Shown here one piece after another: positions 42,147 through 51,507 of a stretch of 64,000 nucleotides of DNA. A model generated the notes under the pieces. The model saw nothing but the letters and a program-made list of their open reading frames with translations, searched no databases and was not told the origin of the DNA. Positions within the stretch are counted from its first letter, which is position 1; each line of letters opens with the position of its first letter. Origin of the DNA: Saccharopolyspora phatthalungensis (lineage in GTDB: Bacteria; Actinomycetota; Actinomycetes; Mycobacteriales; Pseudonocardiaceae); assembly GCF_014203395.1 (NCBI RefSeq), contig NZ_JACHIW010000003.1:124001-188000 (forward strand), read 5' to 3'. A program made the position numbers and the translations under genes.

Positions 42147-42352
42147 ACCGCGCGGGCAGGCGCTAAACCGTGCGGACAGCGCCACGGAAGCCGTGGCCAG
42201 CAATTGATGCCCGAGCTACGGAAGGATGCAAAGCAGTGTTGCCGGCGTCGCTGCCCTCCCACTCCCGGTAGGCAGCGACGCATCCGGCCCCGGTTTCGGC
42301 GTCGTCACCGGTTTTCTCCGCCTCTGCGTTGAATGTGGGGGCTCCGTTCTGG

Positions 42353-43711
42353 TCAAAACCGTTCCACCTGTGGGTAGCGGAGCCGGTTGCGGGTATCCAG
42401 CACGCGGTCGGCGTATCGCTCCAGCAGCGCCCAGTCGAGTATGTCGTGGTCGGTGAGCACGATGATCAGGTCAGACTGGGAGATCTGGTCGGCATCGAAT
42501 CCGACCAGTCGCACGTGTGGCGGGACCTCGTCCGGGTCGATAAGGGGGTCGACCGCGCGAAGGTCGGCGCCGAGCCGGTCGAGGCGCTCGGCCACGGCCA
42601 TCGACGGGGAGTTGCGTGCGTCGCCGGAGTTCGCCTTGTAGGTCAGCCCGACCAGCAGGACGGCGCTGCTGTTGACGGGTTTTCGGCGCCGGTTCAGGTG
42701 TTCCGTGGCGCGTGCGACGACATAGTCCGGCATGTGTTTGTTGATATCGTTGGCGACGTCGACCAATCGGAACTCCTTTCCCAGGCAACGCCGCACCTGC
42801 CAAGACAGGTAGGAGGCGTCGATCGGCAGGCAATGCCCGCCGACCCCGGGTCCGGGGGAGAAGCGCATGAACCCGAACGGTTTGCTGGCCGCCGCATCGA
42901 GGACTGACCACACGTCCACCCCGAGGCCGTGCGAGAACACCGCGAGCTCGTTGACCAACGCGATGTTGATGTGCCGGAAGGTGTTCTCCAGAAGTTTTGC
43001 CAGTTCCGCCTCCCGAGTTCCTGGCACCGGAACGGTCACGTCCACCAGTTGGTCGTAGAATTCGCGAACGACGCGCAGCGACGCCGGGTCCACACCGGAC
43101 ACGATTTTGGGCGTGTTGTGGAACTTCCAGGTCGGGTTGCTCGGGTCGATGCGTTCCGGGCTGTAACCAACGTGAAAGTCGGCTCCCGCGCGCAGTCCTG
43201 AACCGGCCTCCAGGATCGGTACGAAGATTTCCTCCGTGGTCCCCGGGTAGGTGGTGGATTCGAGCACCACGCAGCAGCCGGGCGTGATGTGCGTGGACAA
43301 CGCACGGGCGGCCTCTTCTATGTAGCGCAGATCCGGTGCGTCGTCGTGCAGTGGAGTAGGAACACACACCGAAGCGAAGTCGAAACCGCGCAGTTCGGCG
43401 TGCTCGGTGGTCGGTAGGTACCGGCCCGTCGCCAGAGCCGCCGCGAGTCGTTCGTCGTCCACGTCGTCGATGAAGGACTTGCCCCTCTGGAGCAGATCGA
43501 TGCGGTCCTTGTCGACGTCAAGACCGACGACGTCGAATCCCGCCTCGCAGGCGCGCATGGCGACGGGAAGGCCCACGTAGCCCTGGCCCACGATGACAAC
43601 TCGTGCACCGGACACTCCGATCACCTCGTCCGGGCGTTTCCCGTATTCGTCCGTTCGTGGAAATGCAACGGCACGCTTCGTTTTTGGGGCTGTTCGGTCA
43701 TGTCGCTGCAT
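42353..43711 (-). CDS. UDP-N-acetylglucosamine 6-dehydrogenase-like (WbpA type)
   Basis: 452 residues, UDP-sugar dehydrogenase family. The NAD site is VVIVGQGYVGLPVAMRACEA near 38, followed by LESTTYPGTTEE, VGYSPERIDPSN and the catalytic cysteine in FSPGPGVGGHCLPIDASYLS near 285; the C-terminal domain has LVGLTYKANSGDARNSPS. The wording of these blocks fits WbpA/WbpO enzymes that oxidise UDP-GlcNAc to the uronate. It is the last gene of the polysaccharide operon, which also has WbpB- and WbpE-like genes, so it should start synthesis of a diamino-uronic acid sugar. A 40-residue N-terminal extension is non-conserved. Confidence 0.87.
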   Translation of the reverse strand: MQRHDRTAPKTKRAVAFPRTDEYGKRPDEVIGVSGARVVIVGQGYVGLPVAMRACEAGFDVVGLDVDKDRIDLLQRGKSFIDDVDDERLAAALATGRYLPTTEHAELRGFDFASVCVPTPLHDDAPDLRYIEEAARALSTHITPGCCVVLESTTYPGTTEEIFVPILEAGSGLRAGADFHVGYSPERIDPSNPTWKFHNTPKIVSGVDPASLRVVREFYDQLVDVTVPVPGTREAELAKLLENTFRHINIALVNELAVFSHGLGVDVWSVLDAAASKPFGFMRFSPGPGVGGHCLPIDASYLSWQVRRCLGKEFRLVDVANDINKHMPDYVVARATEHLNRRRKPVNSSAVLLVGLTYKANSGDARNSPSMAVAERLDRLGADLRAVDPLIDPDEVPPHVRLVGFDADQISQSDLIIVLTDHDILDWALLERYADRVLDTRNRLRYPQVERF

Positions 43712-43719
43712 GAAGACTC

Positions 43720-45753
43720 CTAGCAGAAGTACCGGTAGAGCAGGGAACCGGCTTTGCCGGTGATGTCATCGGAGACGGATTCGTCGGTGAGCAACCCGGT
43801 GATGTCGCCGAGCACCTTGTCCACTTCGGACCGTGTAGTCGTCCGCTCGTCTTGTGAGCCCAAGGCCACGACCAGCTTCTCGTCGTCGGCGAACTTCCGC
43901 TTGAAGTGCAGCAGCCCCGGCTGGTCGAGGTCGCTAACACCCCAGTCGACCAGCCGCAGCCCGCGCTCGGTGGCCCAGCGGATACCGGCCCAGTAGATCG
44001 CTTCGTTGGGGCGCAGTCGCAGCCGGTCCTGCAGCGACGAACCGAACTTGAAGTGCAGCACGTCGTTCCACCGGAGGAACACCCCAGCGGCGACGGGTTC
44101 GTCGCCCACGCGCGCTGTCATCGTCACGACCGAGTCGTCGGAATGGAACTGCTCCCACAGGTTCTCGAAGAACTCCACCGGCTGGGCCAGCATTCGGTAC
44201 TTGTGCTTGCGCAGCCGGACCTGCATCCGGTGAAAGTTCCTCAGCGCTTCCACACCGGTGTCGGCGACGATCCGGACGCCGTTGCGCTCGGCTACGGCTA
44301 TGTTGCGGCGGGCGGTGCCGGAGATCCGTCGGTGGAGTTCGGACAGGGGGGCGTCCAGCCGCGTCGCGTGCCAGGCGAGCCGGCCGGTTTCCCGCAGCCG
44401 CGGATCCCGCACGGGGACTTCGGAACGCAAACACCGCAGTGCGATGGGGACGCCCTGGTCGACGACCCCGTTGGTAAGCCGGCGCCAGACGGTCTCGTTG
44501 GGCGCGAACGGGTCCGCCCAGTCGGAGAACGGAAGGCTGCACAGCCGTTCGCCGCGGACGTCCCGGACGCGGACCCAGGCGAAGCCGCCGATTGCCGCTC
44601 CGGATGCGTCCACCGCGATGCGGGCTTCAGGGGTGAAACCGTACGTCCGGCACAGTGCCTCCAGCCACGGCTGGGAGGTGAATACGCTGCCCTGCGGACC
44701 AGCGGCGAGTTCGGCCCACCGCGAGTCTTTCCGCGGGTCGACGGTGACGATCTCGGGTGTGGTGCCGCGGGTCTTCGCAGGCGTTCGGGAGAGCTGGAAC
44801 GGCGGTGGCTTCCGCAGCTTTTCCACCGCCGTGGACCGCGCCGCCAGCAGGTCATCGACGGTGATGGCGCCGAGTTCCCGGGGTAGTACCAGGCCGCGGC
44901 GGCCGAGTTCGGTCGCGAGCTGGCGCTGGTGATCGTCGATGGCCTCGCCGAACCGGCGCTCCCGGGTGACCACCACCGGCGCCTTGCCCGCATCGAAGGC
45001 CAGTAGCACGGAACCGGTACCGGAATGGCTGACCACCACGTCGGCCGACGAAAGCGCCTCCGCGAGCTGGGTGATGGGCAGGTACGGCTTGGTTTGGATC
45101 GGCAGGTCGTCCACCGGCGCCGGACCGGTCTGCCAAAGCACCTCGACCGGCAGGCCGGTCGCGCGGTGCAGCGCACCGTCCGGCTCTAGCAGCGGCACCA
45201 GAGATTCGATCATCCGCCGGAATGGGTACACCGATGCGCCGACCGTGACCACCACGCGCAACCTGTTTCCCAGCGGGCGGTCCGCGGTCGCCGCCCGGTA
45301 GACGTCGAACTGGCTGCCGCCGTGGCGCCAGCCGCGGTCGGCAGCATGCGGGTACTGGGTGTAGACCCGGACCCGGGGAACCCAGCGGAGTATTTTTCCG
45401 GTCAGTGACGGACTTTTCACTCGTGCGGCGCTTTCAATGTAGTGGCACTCCACGCCGCGCGCGGCCAGGTAGGGCAGGAAACCGAGTGCGATGCCGGAAC
45501 CGGTGGAAATGGCCCGGGTGATGCCCCGGGCACGCCACAGCCGGTGCGCGATCGGCAGGCACCGCAGCACTCCCGGCACGCTGCGGCATCCGACCGGCGG
45601 GACGTATACGACGTCCCGATCTGCCAGCATCGACTTGCTCTGCTCGTTGCGGCTGGTCACCCACACCGCCGGGCCGTCCGCCGGAATCCGCTCGGACAGG
45701 CTGTGCAGCTGCGCCAGGTGACCACCAGTGGTTGCCAGGAAGAGTGTCGTCAT
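43720..45753 (-). CDS. Glycosyltransferase (PssD/PssE-like) fused to a FemAB/GNAT-like domain
   Basis: 677 residues. The first half (1 to about 315) is an Alg14/Alg13-type glycosyltransferase: N-terminal LFLATTGGHLAQLHSL as in PssD, and ADVVVSHSGTGSVLLAFDAG ... DDHQRQLATELGRRG as in PssE. The second half (about 330-677) resembles FemAB-like/BioF2-type acyltransferases: VFTSQPWLEALCRTYGF, LRKHKYRMLAQPVEFFENLW, AAGVFLRWNDVLHFKFG and LRPNEAIYWAGIRWATERG. PssD and PssE are normally two proteins with no acyltransferase. It should add a sugar to the lipid-linked repeat and perhaps acylate it. ATG 45753 overlaps the upstream gene's stop. Confidence 0.8.
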   Translation of the reverse strand: MTTLFLATTGGHLAQLHSLSERIPADGPAVWVTSRNEQSKSMLADRDVVYVPPVGCRSVPGVLRCLPIAHRLWRARGITRAISTGSGIALGFLPYLAARGVECHYIESAARVKSPSLTGKILRWVPRVRVYTQYPHAADRGWRHGGSQFDVYRAATADRPLGNRLRVVVTVGASVYPFRRMIESLVPLLEPDGALHRATGLPVEVLWQTGPAPVDDLPIQTKPYLPITQLAEALSSADVVVSHSGTGSVLLAFDAGKAPVVVTRERRFGEAIDDHQRQLATELGRRGLVLPRELGAITVDDLLAARSTAVEKLRKPPPFQLSRTPAKTRGTTPEIVTVDPRKDSRWAELAAGPQGSVFTSQPWLEALCRTYGFTPEARIAVDASGAAIGGFAWVRVRDVRGERLCSLPFSDWADPFAPNETVWRRLTNGVVDQGVPIALRCLRSEVPVRDPRLRETGRLAWHATRLDAPLSELHRRISGTARRNIAVAERNGVRIVADTGVEALRNFHRMQVRLRKHKYRMLAQPVEFFENLWEQFHSDDSVVTMTARVGDEPVAAGVFLRWNDVLHFKFGSSLQDRLRLRPNEAIYWAGIRWATERGLRLVDWGVSDLDQPGLLHFKRKFADDEKLVVALGSQDERTTTRSEVDKVLGDITGLLTDESVSDDITGKAGSLLYRYFC

Positions 45754-46493
45754 CGGGCACCGTCCCCGCGCAGCATCGACGGCAGGGTTCGGGCCAGGAT
45801 GCCGAGGTCGGTCTGCAGGCTGCAGGACCGCACGTAGACCATGTCCAGCCGAAGCATGTCCAAGGTGCCCATGGTGCTGCGGCCGCTGACCTGCCACAGC
45901 CCGGTCAGCCCGGGTTTCACCGCGCTCCGTTCGGCGAACTCCGGTGGGAACATCGCGGCCTCCCACTCAAGGCATGGACGTGGGCCCACCAGCGCCATGT
46001 CACCGCGCAGCACGTTGAGCAACTGCGGCAACTCGTCGAGGCTGGTGCGCCGCAGCCAAGAACCAATCGAGGTGATGCGCGGATCGCCGTCCAGCTTGAA
46101 ACTGCCGTCGACGGAGGTGTTCTCGCCGCGCAACTCGCGTGCGATCATGTCGCGCAGCGGTTCGTCGCTGGATCCCAGGCGCATGGTGCGGAACTTGTAG
46201 AGCGTGAACGGCTTTCCGCCCTGCCCGACCCGGCGTTGCCGGAACAGCGCCGGGCCTCGGCTGGTGAGGCGGATGATGCCGGCGACGATGAGCATCGCCG
46301 GCGCGAGCACGGCCAACCCGACGGCTGCGGCGATCACGTCGATTACGCGCAGCATGGCCCGCTCCCACCGCGGTCGCCGACCGCGCAACGTCGACGGTTC
46401 CGGCTTGCGCTTCGCCCGCACCGTCGGCGTTGGTCTCCTACGCTGTGCGAGACCGGTCGAAAGCAGGAATCTGAGTGCCGCGCCCGTCATCAT
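45750..46493 (-). CDS. Polyprenyl-phosphate phosphoglycosyl transferase (WcaJ/PglC type)
   Basis: 247 residues. After a basic leader there is one membrane segment (VIDVIAAAVGLAVLAPAMLI near 50-70), then the monotopic PGT domain: GPALFRQRRVGQGGKPFTLY, KFRTMR, DPRITSIGSWLRRTSLDELP (catalytic region), NVLRGDMALVGPRP and KPGLTGLWQVSGRS. It transfers the first phosphosugar to undecaprenyl phosphate. The start is uncertain because its first 56 bases overlap the polymerase gene; a start nearer the membrane segment is possible. Confidence 0.9.
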   Translation of the reverse strand: MMTGAALRFLLSTGLAQRRRPTPTVRAKRKPEPSTLRGRRPRWERAMLRVIDVIAAAVGLAVLAPAMLIVAGIIRLTSRGPALFRQRRVGQGGKPFTLYKFRTMRLGSSDEPLRDMIARELRGENTSVDGSFKLDGDPRITSIGSWLRRTSLDELPQLLNVLRGDMALVGPRPCLEWEAAMFPPEFAERSAVKPGLTGLWQVSGRSTMGTLDMLRLDMVYVRSCSLQTDLGILARTLPSMLRGDGAR

Positions 46494-47886
46494 TGAGCCT
46501 CCCGGACATGATCGCCAGCAAAACGAACAGCAGATCGCCGAACCCGCGGACCACGAGATGGATGTCGATCAACGACAGAACCAGGACCATCCACCAAGCA
46601 ATCTCCAGCGTTGCCGCGCACGCCCCGACCGAGCCCGGATAGGAGGCCAGCCGGCGGGACTCGCGCAGCACCGCAACCGACAGCCAGGCGAACGCGAGCA
46701 GCAGCGGAATCCCGCCGACCCAAAGGAACTGCAGATAACCGGATTCGAGGTAGATCACGTCCCGCCAGGTCTCCGGGGCAGTGAGCACCGAGTCCGGTGA
46801 GATCCCGAGGACGAAGCGTCCGTCGGCCAGCTGGGGCAGGTAGAAGGTGGTGAGGTTGTCCCACCGGCCGAGCCAGCTGCGGGGCACGTCGTAGCCCTGC
46901 GCGAAGTCGGCCATGCGGCCGAGGAACGCGGGCGCGCCGACGAGCGCGGCGATCCCCACGATCGGCAGGAACCTGGCCACTTGGCGCCGGGCCTGGGGGT
47001 AACGGCGCAGGATCAGCACCCCGCCCACGAGTGCGGAGATCCAGGTCGAGAACTGCCCGCTTGCCAGGACTCCGGCACCGAGCAGGACGCCGAGCCCGAT
47101 CCGTTCCCACTTGCCGAGGATTCCGCGAGTGCCGCAGTACAGCAGGAGTGCCAACCCGACGATGATGTAATCGCCGGTGGCGATCGAGGACGCCAGAGTC
47201 GCCGTGCCGCGTTCGCTGGCGTCGCTCGCGTCCGCATTCCAGAACGCGCTGAGCAACGCCAGCACAGGTTCGACACCCAGCGTCTGCAAGATCGCCACTA
47301 CCGACAACCCCGCGGTCGGCCAGACCACCAGGCGGATGCAGCGAAGCCGCTGTTGTTCGGTGTGCACGGTCAACCGGACGAGCAGGAACAGCGCCGCGAG
47401 TTTGCACACCGGCAGCAGCGCCGCTAGATCGGAACCGTGTGGTTCATTGCCGCGCAGCATCATCGACGTGATCGGCCAGACGGTGCTGAACACCACGAAA
47501 CCGGCCAGCGGAACGTCCAGTGGCCGCAGGCGCAGCGGGATCGGGTCACCACGTAGCAGCCGCAGCCAGCCGCCGAGGCATGCCCCGGCCACCAGCACGG
47601 CGAACAAGGCCTCGTTCGGTCGCGCTCCCGGCACCAGCGTGCCCCGGTCGATACCCGCGAGAAATGGCAAAGTCAGCAGGTAGGCGTAGGTCGCGAACAC
47701 GGGGCGGTACGCGGCCGCGGCAAAAAGCGCCGCAGTCACCAGTGCCCCGGCGACCAGCGGCCCGGCCACTGCGATGGACAGCCCGGCCAGCGATGCGCAC
47801 AACGCCGCCACGGTCATGAGCAGCATTCCCGCGCGGTCTGTGACCCTGCCGGAAATCTCGTCGCGTCGGGGCAGCAAGACGCTCAT
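46438..47886 (-). CDS. O-antigen polymerase/ligase-like membrane protein (Wzy type)
   Basis: 482 residues from ATG 47886, with about 12 hydrophobic helices and a long outside loop near 310-390 (DVPRSWLGRWDNLTTFYLPQ ... WRDVIYLESGYLQFLWVGG). This layout is that of Wzy/WaaL-type proteins, whose sequence is weakly conserved. It would polymerise lipid-linked repeats. The start gives an ATGA overlap with the flippase stop; ATG 47892 is two codons earlier. Confidence 0.78.
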   Translation of the reverse strand: MSVLLPRRDEISGRVTDRAGMLLMTVAALCASLAGLSIAVAGPLVAGALVTAALFAAAAYRPVFATYAYLLTLPFLAGIDRGTLVPGARPNEALFAVLVAGACLGGWLRLLRGDPIPLRLRPLDVPLAGFVVFSTVWPITSMMLRGNEPHGSDLAALLPVCKLAALFLLVRLTVHTEQQRLRCIRLVVWPTAGLSVVAILQTLGVEPVLALLSAFWNADASDASERGTATLASSIATGDYIIVGLALLLYCGTRGILGKWERIGLGVLLGAGVLASGQFSTWISALVGGVLILRRYPQARRQVARFLPIVGIAALVGAPAFLGRMADFAQGYDVPRSWLGRWDNLTTFYLPQLADGRFVLGISPDSVLTAPETWRDVIYLESGYLQFLWVGGIPLLLAFAWLSVAVLRESRRLASYPGSVGACAATLEIAWWMVLVLSLIDIHLVVRGFGDLLFVLLAIMSGRLNDDGRGTQIPAFDRSRTA

Positions 47887-49505
47887 GGGCATCGTCCGAT
47901 CCAGCTGATCCGCACCGCCCCGGCGTAGACGGCGATCGCCGCCAGTCCGCACGCACCGAGAACGATCACGTATCCGGCCTGGCTGATCGCGCCGACGCTC
48001 AGAAACCAGCGGCCGAAAGCGACGATCGGCACCATCGAGATGCAGGCGAGAAATGCCCGCGCGATCTGCGCGTGGTCGATCCAGCCTTCGGGCCGCAACG
48101 CTGCTCGCAGCCCGAAGATCACGGTCACCGCTCCGGCCAGCTCACCCGCGAGCAGGCTCGCGCACAGCACCACCAAGCGGGATTGGTCGTCCGGCACGAG
48201 CAGCGAGGTGGCGGTGACGGTGAGCGACGTGGCCAGCAGCGCGTAGCTGGCCAGCCGCGGGCAGCGGGTGTTCAGCCGCGCGAACAGCGCGTCGAGGCCG
48301 ACCATGTGCACGCTCGCCGCGAACTGGGCGACCGCGATCACCGCGAGGCAGGCCGCGAGTTGGTCGATCAGCTTGTCCGAGTGCATCTGCCCGTTCGCCA
48401 GCATGCTCGCCAGCGGGTGGGCGAGCACGGTGAGCAGAAGCAACGGCGGCAGGCTGGTGATCGATGCGAGGCTTAGGGCTTGTCGCCATGACGCGGCGAA
48501 ACCGCTGTGGTCGTCACGTGCGGCTGCGGCCGACAACCCTGGCAGCACGACGGTCGACACTGCCCGCGCCCCCAACGCGGTGGGGACCTGCATGACCGTG
48601 TATGCGTTCTGCACCACGATGACTCCGCCAGGCACAGTTGACGCGACGCCCAAGAGCACGTACAGCGCGACCGACCGTGTGAGGGGCAGGCTGATCGAAC
48701 TGCGCAGCCGTCGCAGGACGGCCGCCAACTCCGGGTCCGAGCGCCATCGCAGCGACGGGCGCACCGGCAGCCCCACCCGGGACGCCCCGAACAACTGGAG
48801 GCAAGCATGTACCGCCACGGCAAGGGTGCTGCCCAGCCCGAGAACGACCATCGGACCAGCCGAAATGTCCGCGAAATCGAGCCCAGCGCCCCAACGCACA
48901 CCGACCACGACTACGGCGGCGATGAGCACCACGTTCTCCGCTGCGGGAGCCACGGCCGCCAGCGCGAAGCGTTCATGGGCCTGCTGAGCAGCGGCTCCCA
49001 GCGCTGCCAACGTGTAGAGCATGACCTGGGGCGCGACCAGCAGGACGAGCACTGTCGTCGTTTGCTCGGCCTGCTCCCGGAGCGAGGGCTGCGAGATGCC
49101 GAGGCTCAGGCACCACCCGAGCACCGGCGCGACGAGCGCCATGAGTCCGGCTAGCCCCGCTGACGCGATCAGCAAGAATCCGCTGACCCGGCCGAGCAGT
49201 CTGATTGCCACGTCTGGTCCGCCGCGCGCGAGCACCTGCACCACGGTTGGGACGATCACCAGAGCGAGTGCCGGCCCCGCGATGACGCTGTAGGTCAGGT
49301 TGGGAACCATGTTCGTGGCGACGAACGCGTTCGCGAAGTAGGTCGGGCCGAGCACCGCGCCAACCACGACGACCCGGACCAGCCCGGTCAGTCGGCTGAT
49401 GAGGATCCCACCAGCGACGACCGCGGAACGCCGCACCGTTCTGCTGGCAGCTGGCCGGGACAGGTCGCCGCGCGGCACGGAATGGACACTCACCGTGTGC
49501 TCCAC
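47883..49505 (-). CDS. MurJ/MviN-like lipid-linked oligosaccharide flippase
   Basis: 540 residues, 14 helices. The first segment has the MurJ-like SAVVAGGILISRLTGLVRVV, followed by AFVATNMVPNLTYSVIAGPA, matching the family's first two helices. In this operon it takes the place of a Wzx flippase, moving the lipid-linked repeat across the membrane for the polymerase encoded next. Its start overlaps the end of the chain-length gene by 16 bases. Confidence 0.85.
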   Translation of the reverse strand: MEHTVSVHSVPRGDLSRPAASRTVRRSAVVAGGILISRLTGLVRVVVVGAVLGPTYFANAFVATNMVPNLTYSVIAGPALALVIVPTVVQVLARGGPDVAIRLLGRVSGFLLIASAGLAGLMALVAPVLGWCLSLGISQPSLREQAEQTTTVLVLLVAPQVMLYTLAALGAAAQQAHERFALAAVAPAAENVVLIAAVVVVGVRWGAGLDFADISAGPMVVLGLGSTLAVAVHACLQLFGASRVGLPVRPSLRWRSDPELAAVLRRLRSSISLPLTRSVALYVLLGVASTVPGGVIVVQNAYTVMQVPTALGARAVSTVVLPGLSAAAARDDHSGFAASWRQALSLASITSLPPLLLLTVLAHPLASMLANGQMHSDKLIDQLAACLAVIAVAQFAASVHMVGLDALFARLNTRCPRLASYALLATSLTVTATSLLVPDDQSRLVVLCASLLAGELAGAVTVIFGLRAALRPEGWIDHAQIARAFLACISMVPIVAFGRWFLSVGAISQAGYVIVLGACGLAAIAVYAGAVRISWIGRCP

Positions 49506-50401
49506 CGGCGGACCAGCGGCACAGCGGTGAGGGCCGCGACCAGGAGCCCGGCGAGCGCTCCGGCCACCGTAGCGAACATGGGACGGGGGCTGACTGGGTC
49601 GGTCACCAGGTAGGCCAGTACGACGAGCTTGGGTTCGGAGCGCGCGAGTTCGGCCATGCTGAGCTGGTCGAGCTGCGACTGCAACTGCTGCTCGCGTTGC
49701 TGCAGGCCTTGCACCAGCGACTCGGCGGAGGCCAGCGAGGGCGAGCCGGCTACTGCGCGCTCGCGCGAGACCTGTGTGCTTGCCTCGGCGAGCTTCGCCC
49801 GGACATCGCCGAGCTGCCCGCGCACATAACCGTCCACTCCGGACCCGCTGTTGGTGCGCGCGACGTCCCGGTAGCGGTCGACGATCTCCTGGGTCCGGCG
49901 CAGGGCGACGTCGGGGACACCGGCCCTGGCCTCCACCTGCAGGACCTCGCTGCTGTCGAGCAGCGACATCGTAACCGTCTTTTCCAATTCCTCCACCGGA
50001 AGCCGCTCCCGGGCGGCCACTGGCCCGAGCACCTGCCTGCTGCGCAGTAGCACCAGTTGGGTCGTCAGACTCCGGTCCTCGCGCAGGAAACCGGTCGACT
50101 TCTCCTCACCGATCGGGAAGAGGATCTGCGCGCGCGCCGCGTACACCGGCGGCCACACCAGCGCTCCGACGAATGCGGTGCCAGCTCCGATCAGCACGAT
50201 CAGCAGCGACACGCCCAGCAGCCGCCGCTTGTTGGCCAGCAGCGCGGACCACGCTCGGCTTCCCGGCTCGCCCGGCGAAGTCCGCCGGTCCTCTCCAGCG
50301 CCGAGGCGCGGACTGATGGACGCGGCAGCGTTCGCCATCGGAGCGGCGCCCGAGCGCTGAGCGTTGTCCGGCTCGCCGTTGGAGTGTTGGGTCTCGGTCA
50401 A
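49490..50401 (-). CDS. Polysaccharide chain-length determinant-like protein (Wzz family)
   Basis: 303 residues from TTG 50401 (overlapping the previous stop as TTGA); ATG 50338 is the alternative. Two membrane helices (RLLGVSLLIVLIGAGTAFVG near 70-90 and a C-terminal one near 275-295) flank a large outside helical domain with a coiled coil (VQGLQQREQQLQSQLDQLSM). This is the Wzz/chain-length layout without a tyrosine kinase domain. It would set polymer length together with the Wzy-like protein. Confidence 0.78.
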   Translation of the reverse strand: MTETQHSNGEPDNAQRSGAAPMANAAASISPRLGAGEDRRTSPGEPGSRAWSALLANKRRLLGVSLLIVLIGAGTAFVGALVWPPVYAARAQILFPIGEEKSTGFLREDRSLTTQLVLLRSRQVLGPVAARERLPVEELEKTVTMSLLDSSEVLQVEARAGVPDVALRRTQEIVDRYRDVARTNSGSGVDGYVRGQLGDVRAKLAEASTQVSRERAVAGSPSLASAESLVQGLQQREQQLQSQLDQLSMAELARSEPKLVVLAYLVTDPVSPRPMFATVAGALAGLLVAALTAVPLVRRWSTR

Positions 50402-51507
50402 GGCCAGACACCTCGCAATGCATCGCATACCCGCACGACGTCGTCGTCGCCGAGCGTCGGGGAGATGGGCAGGGACAAGATCTGCGTGGCGGCCTCTTCA
50501 GCGACGGGAAGCCGTTCCTCGCATCCGGGGAAAGCCGGTTGCCGATGGCACGGAACCGGGTAGTGCACGCCCCACCCCACACCGGCCGCGGAGAGCGCCG
50601 CACCTACCTGTTCCCGCTGCGGAGTCCGCACGACCGCGAGGTGGTACACGTGCTCGGCTGCGGGGTCCACGGCGACTGGCTCGAAGGACGACGGCAGCGA
50701 TTCCCGGTACCGGCGCATGAGTTCGCGCCGACGCGCGTTGTCCGAGTCCAGGCGCGCGAGTTTCAACGACAGCGCAGCGGCCTGGATGCTGTCGAGCCTG
50801 CTGTTGCGCCCTGACAGCTCGTGGCAGTGCCGGTCGTGCGCGGCCCGACCGTGGTTGGCAAGGCGCCGCACCCGGTCGGCCAACTCGATGTCGCTGGTGA
50901 CGACGGCGCCGCCATCGCCCAGCGCCCCTAGGTTCTTCCCGGGATAGAAGCTGAAACCGGCGGCGCATCCGACACTTCCGGCAGGGTGTCCGTTGTAGCG
51001 CGCTCCGTGCGCCTGTGCCGCGTCCTCGATGAACGCGAGACCGTAGCGGTCCGCGAGCGAGCTCAGCGTTGGCACATCGACCATTTGGCCGAACAGGTGG
51101 ACCCCGATGATCGCTGCGGTACGTCGGTTCACCGCTGCGGCGGCCGCCGCGGGATCGATCAGCAGCGTGTCGGGGCGGACATCGACGAATACCGGCCGCG
51201 CCCCGGCCGCATGCACCGCTTCCGCGGTGGCGACGAAGGTGTTCGCCGGAACGATGACGTCGTCGCCGCCTCCGATGCCCAGCGCGGTCAAGATCAGTTC
51301 GATGGCGTCGGTGCCGTTGGCCACACCGACACAACTGCGCGACTCGCAGTACTCGGCGAACTGCTTCTCGAACCGTTCGACTTCCGGCCCGCCGACGAAC
51401 CGGCCGTGTTGGAGGACCGCCTTCCACGCCACTTCCAGATCCGCGTGCAGCTCGGCGTTGATGTCGACGAGGTCCAGGAAGGGGACCGCACCGGTGCTCC
51501 TGTTCAT
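50398..51507 (-). CDS. DegT/DnrJ/EryC1 family sugar aminotransferase (WbpE-like)
   Basis: 369 residues. PLP-enzyme landmarks: FVGGPEVERFEKQFAEYCES near 37, VGVANGTDAIELILTALGIG near 60, FIEDAAQAHGA near 158 (cofactor Asp) and the Schiff-base lysine in SFYPGKNLGALGDGGAV near 187. The family aminates keto sugars on a nucleotide. Next to a Gfo/Idh oxidoreductase and a UDP-GlcNAc 6-dehydrogenase it corresponds to WbpE, placing an amine at C3 of UDP-GlcNAc uronate. ATG 51507 overlaps the oxidoreductase stop. Confidence 0.88.
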   Translation of the reverse strand: MNRSTGAVPFLDLVDINAELHADLEVAWKAVLQHGRFVGGPEVERFEKQFAEYCESRSCVGVANGTDAIELILTALGIGGGDDVIVPANTFVATAEAVHAAGARPVFVDVRPDTLLIDPAAAAAAVNRRTAAIIGVHLFGQMVDVPTLSSLADRYGLAFIEDAAQAHGARYNGHPAGSVGCAAGFSFYPGKNLGALGDGGAVVTSDIELADRVRRLANHGRAAHDRHCHELSGRNSRLDSIQAAALSLKLARLDSDNARRRELMRRYRESLPSSFEPVAVDPAAEHVYHLAVVRTPQREQVGAALSAAGVGWGVHYPVPCHRQPAFPGCEERLPVAEEAATQILSLPISPTLGDDDVVRVCDALRGVWP

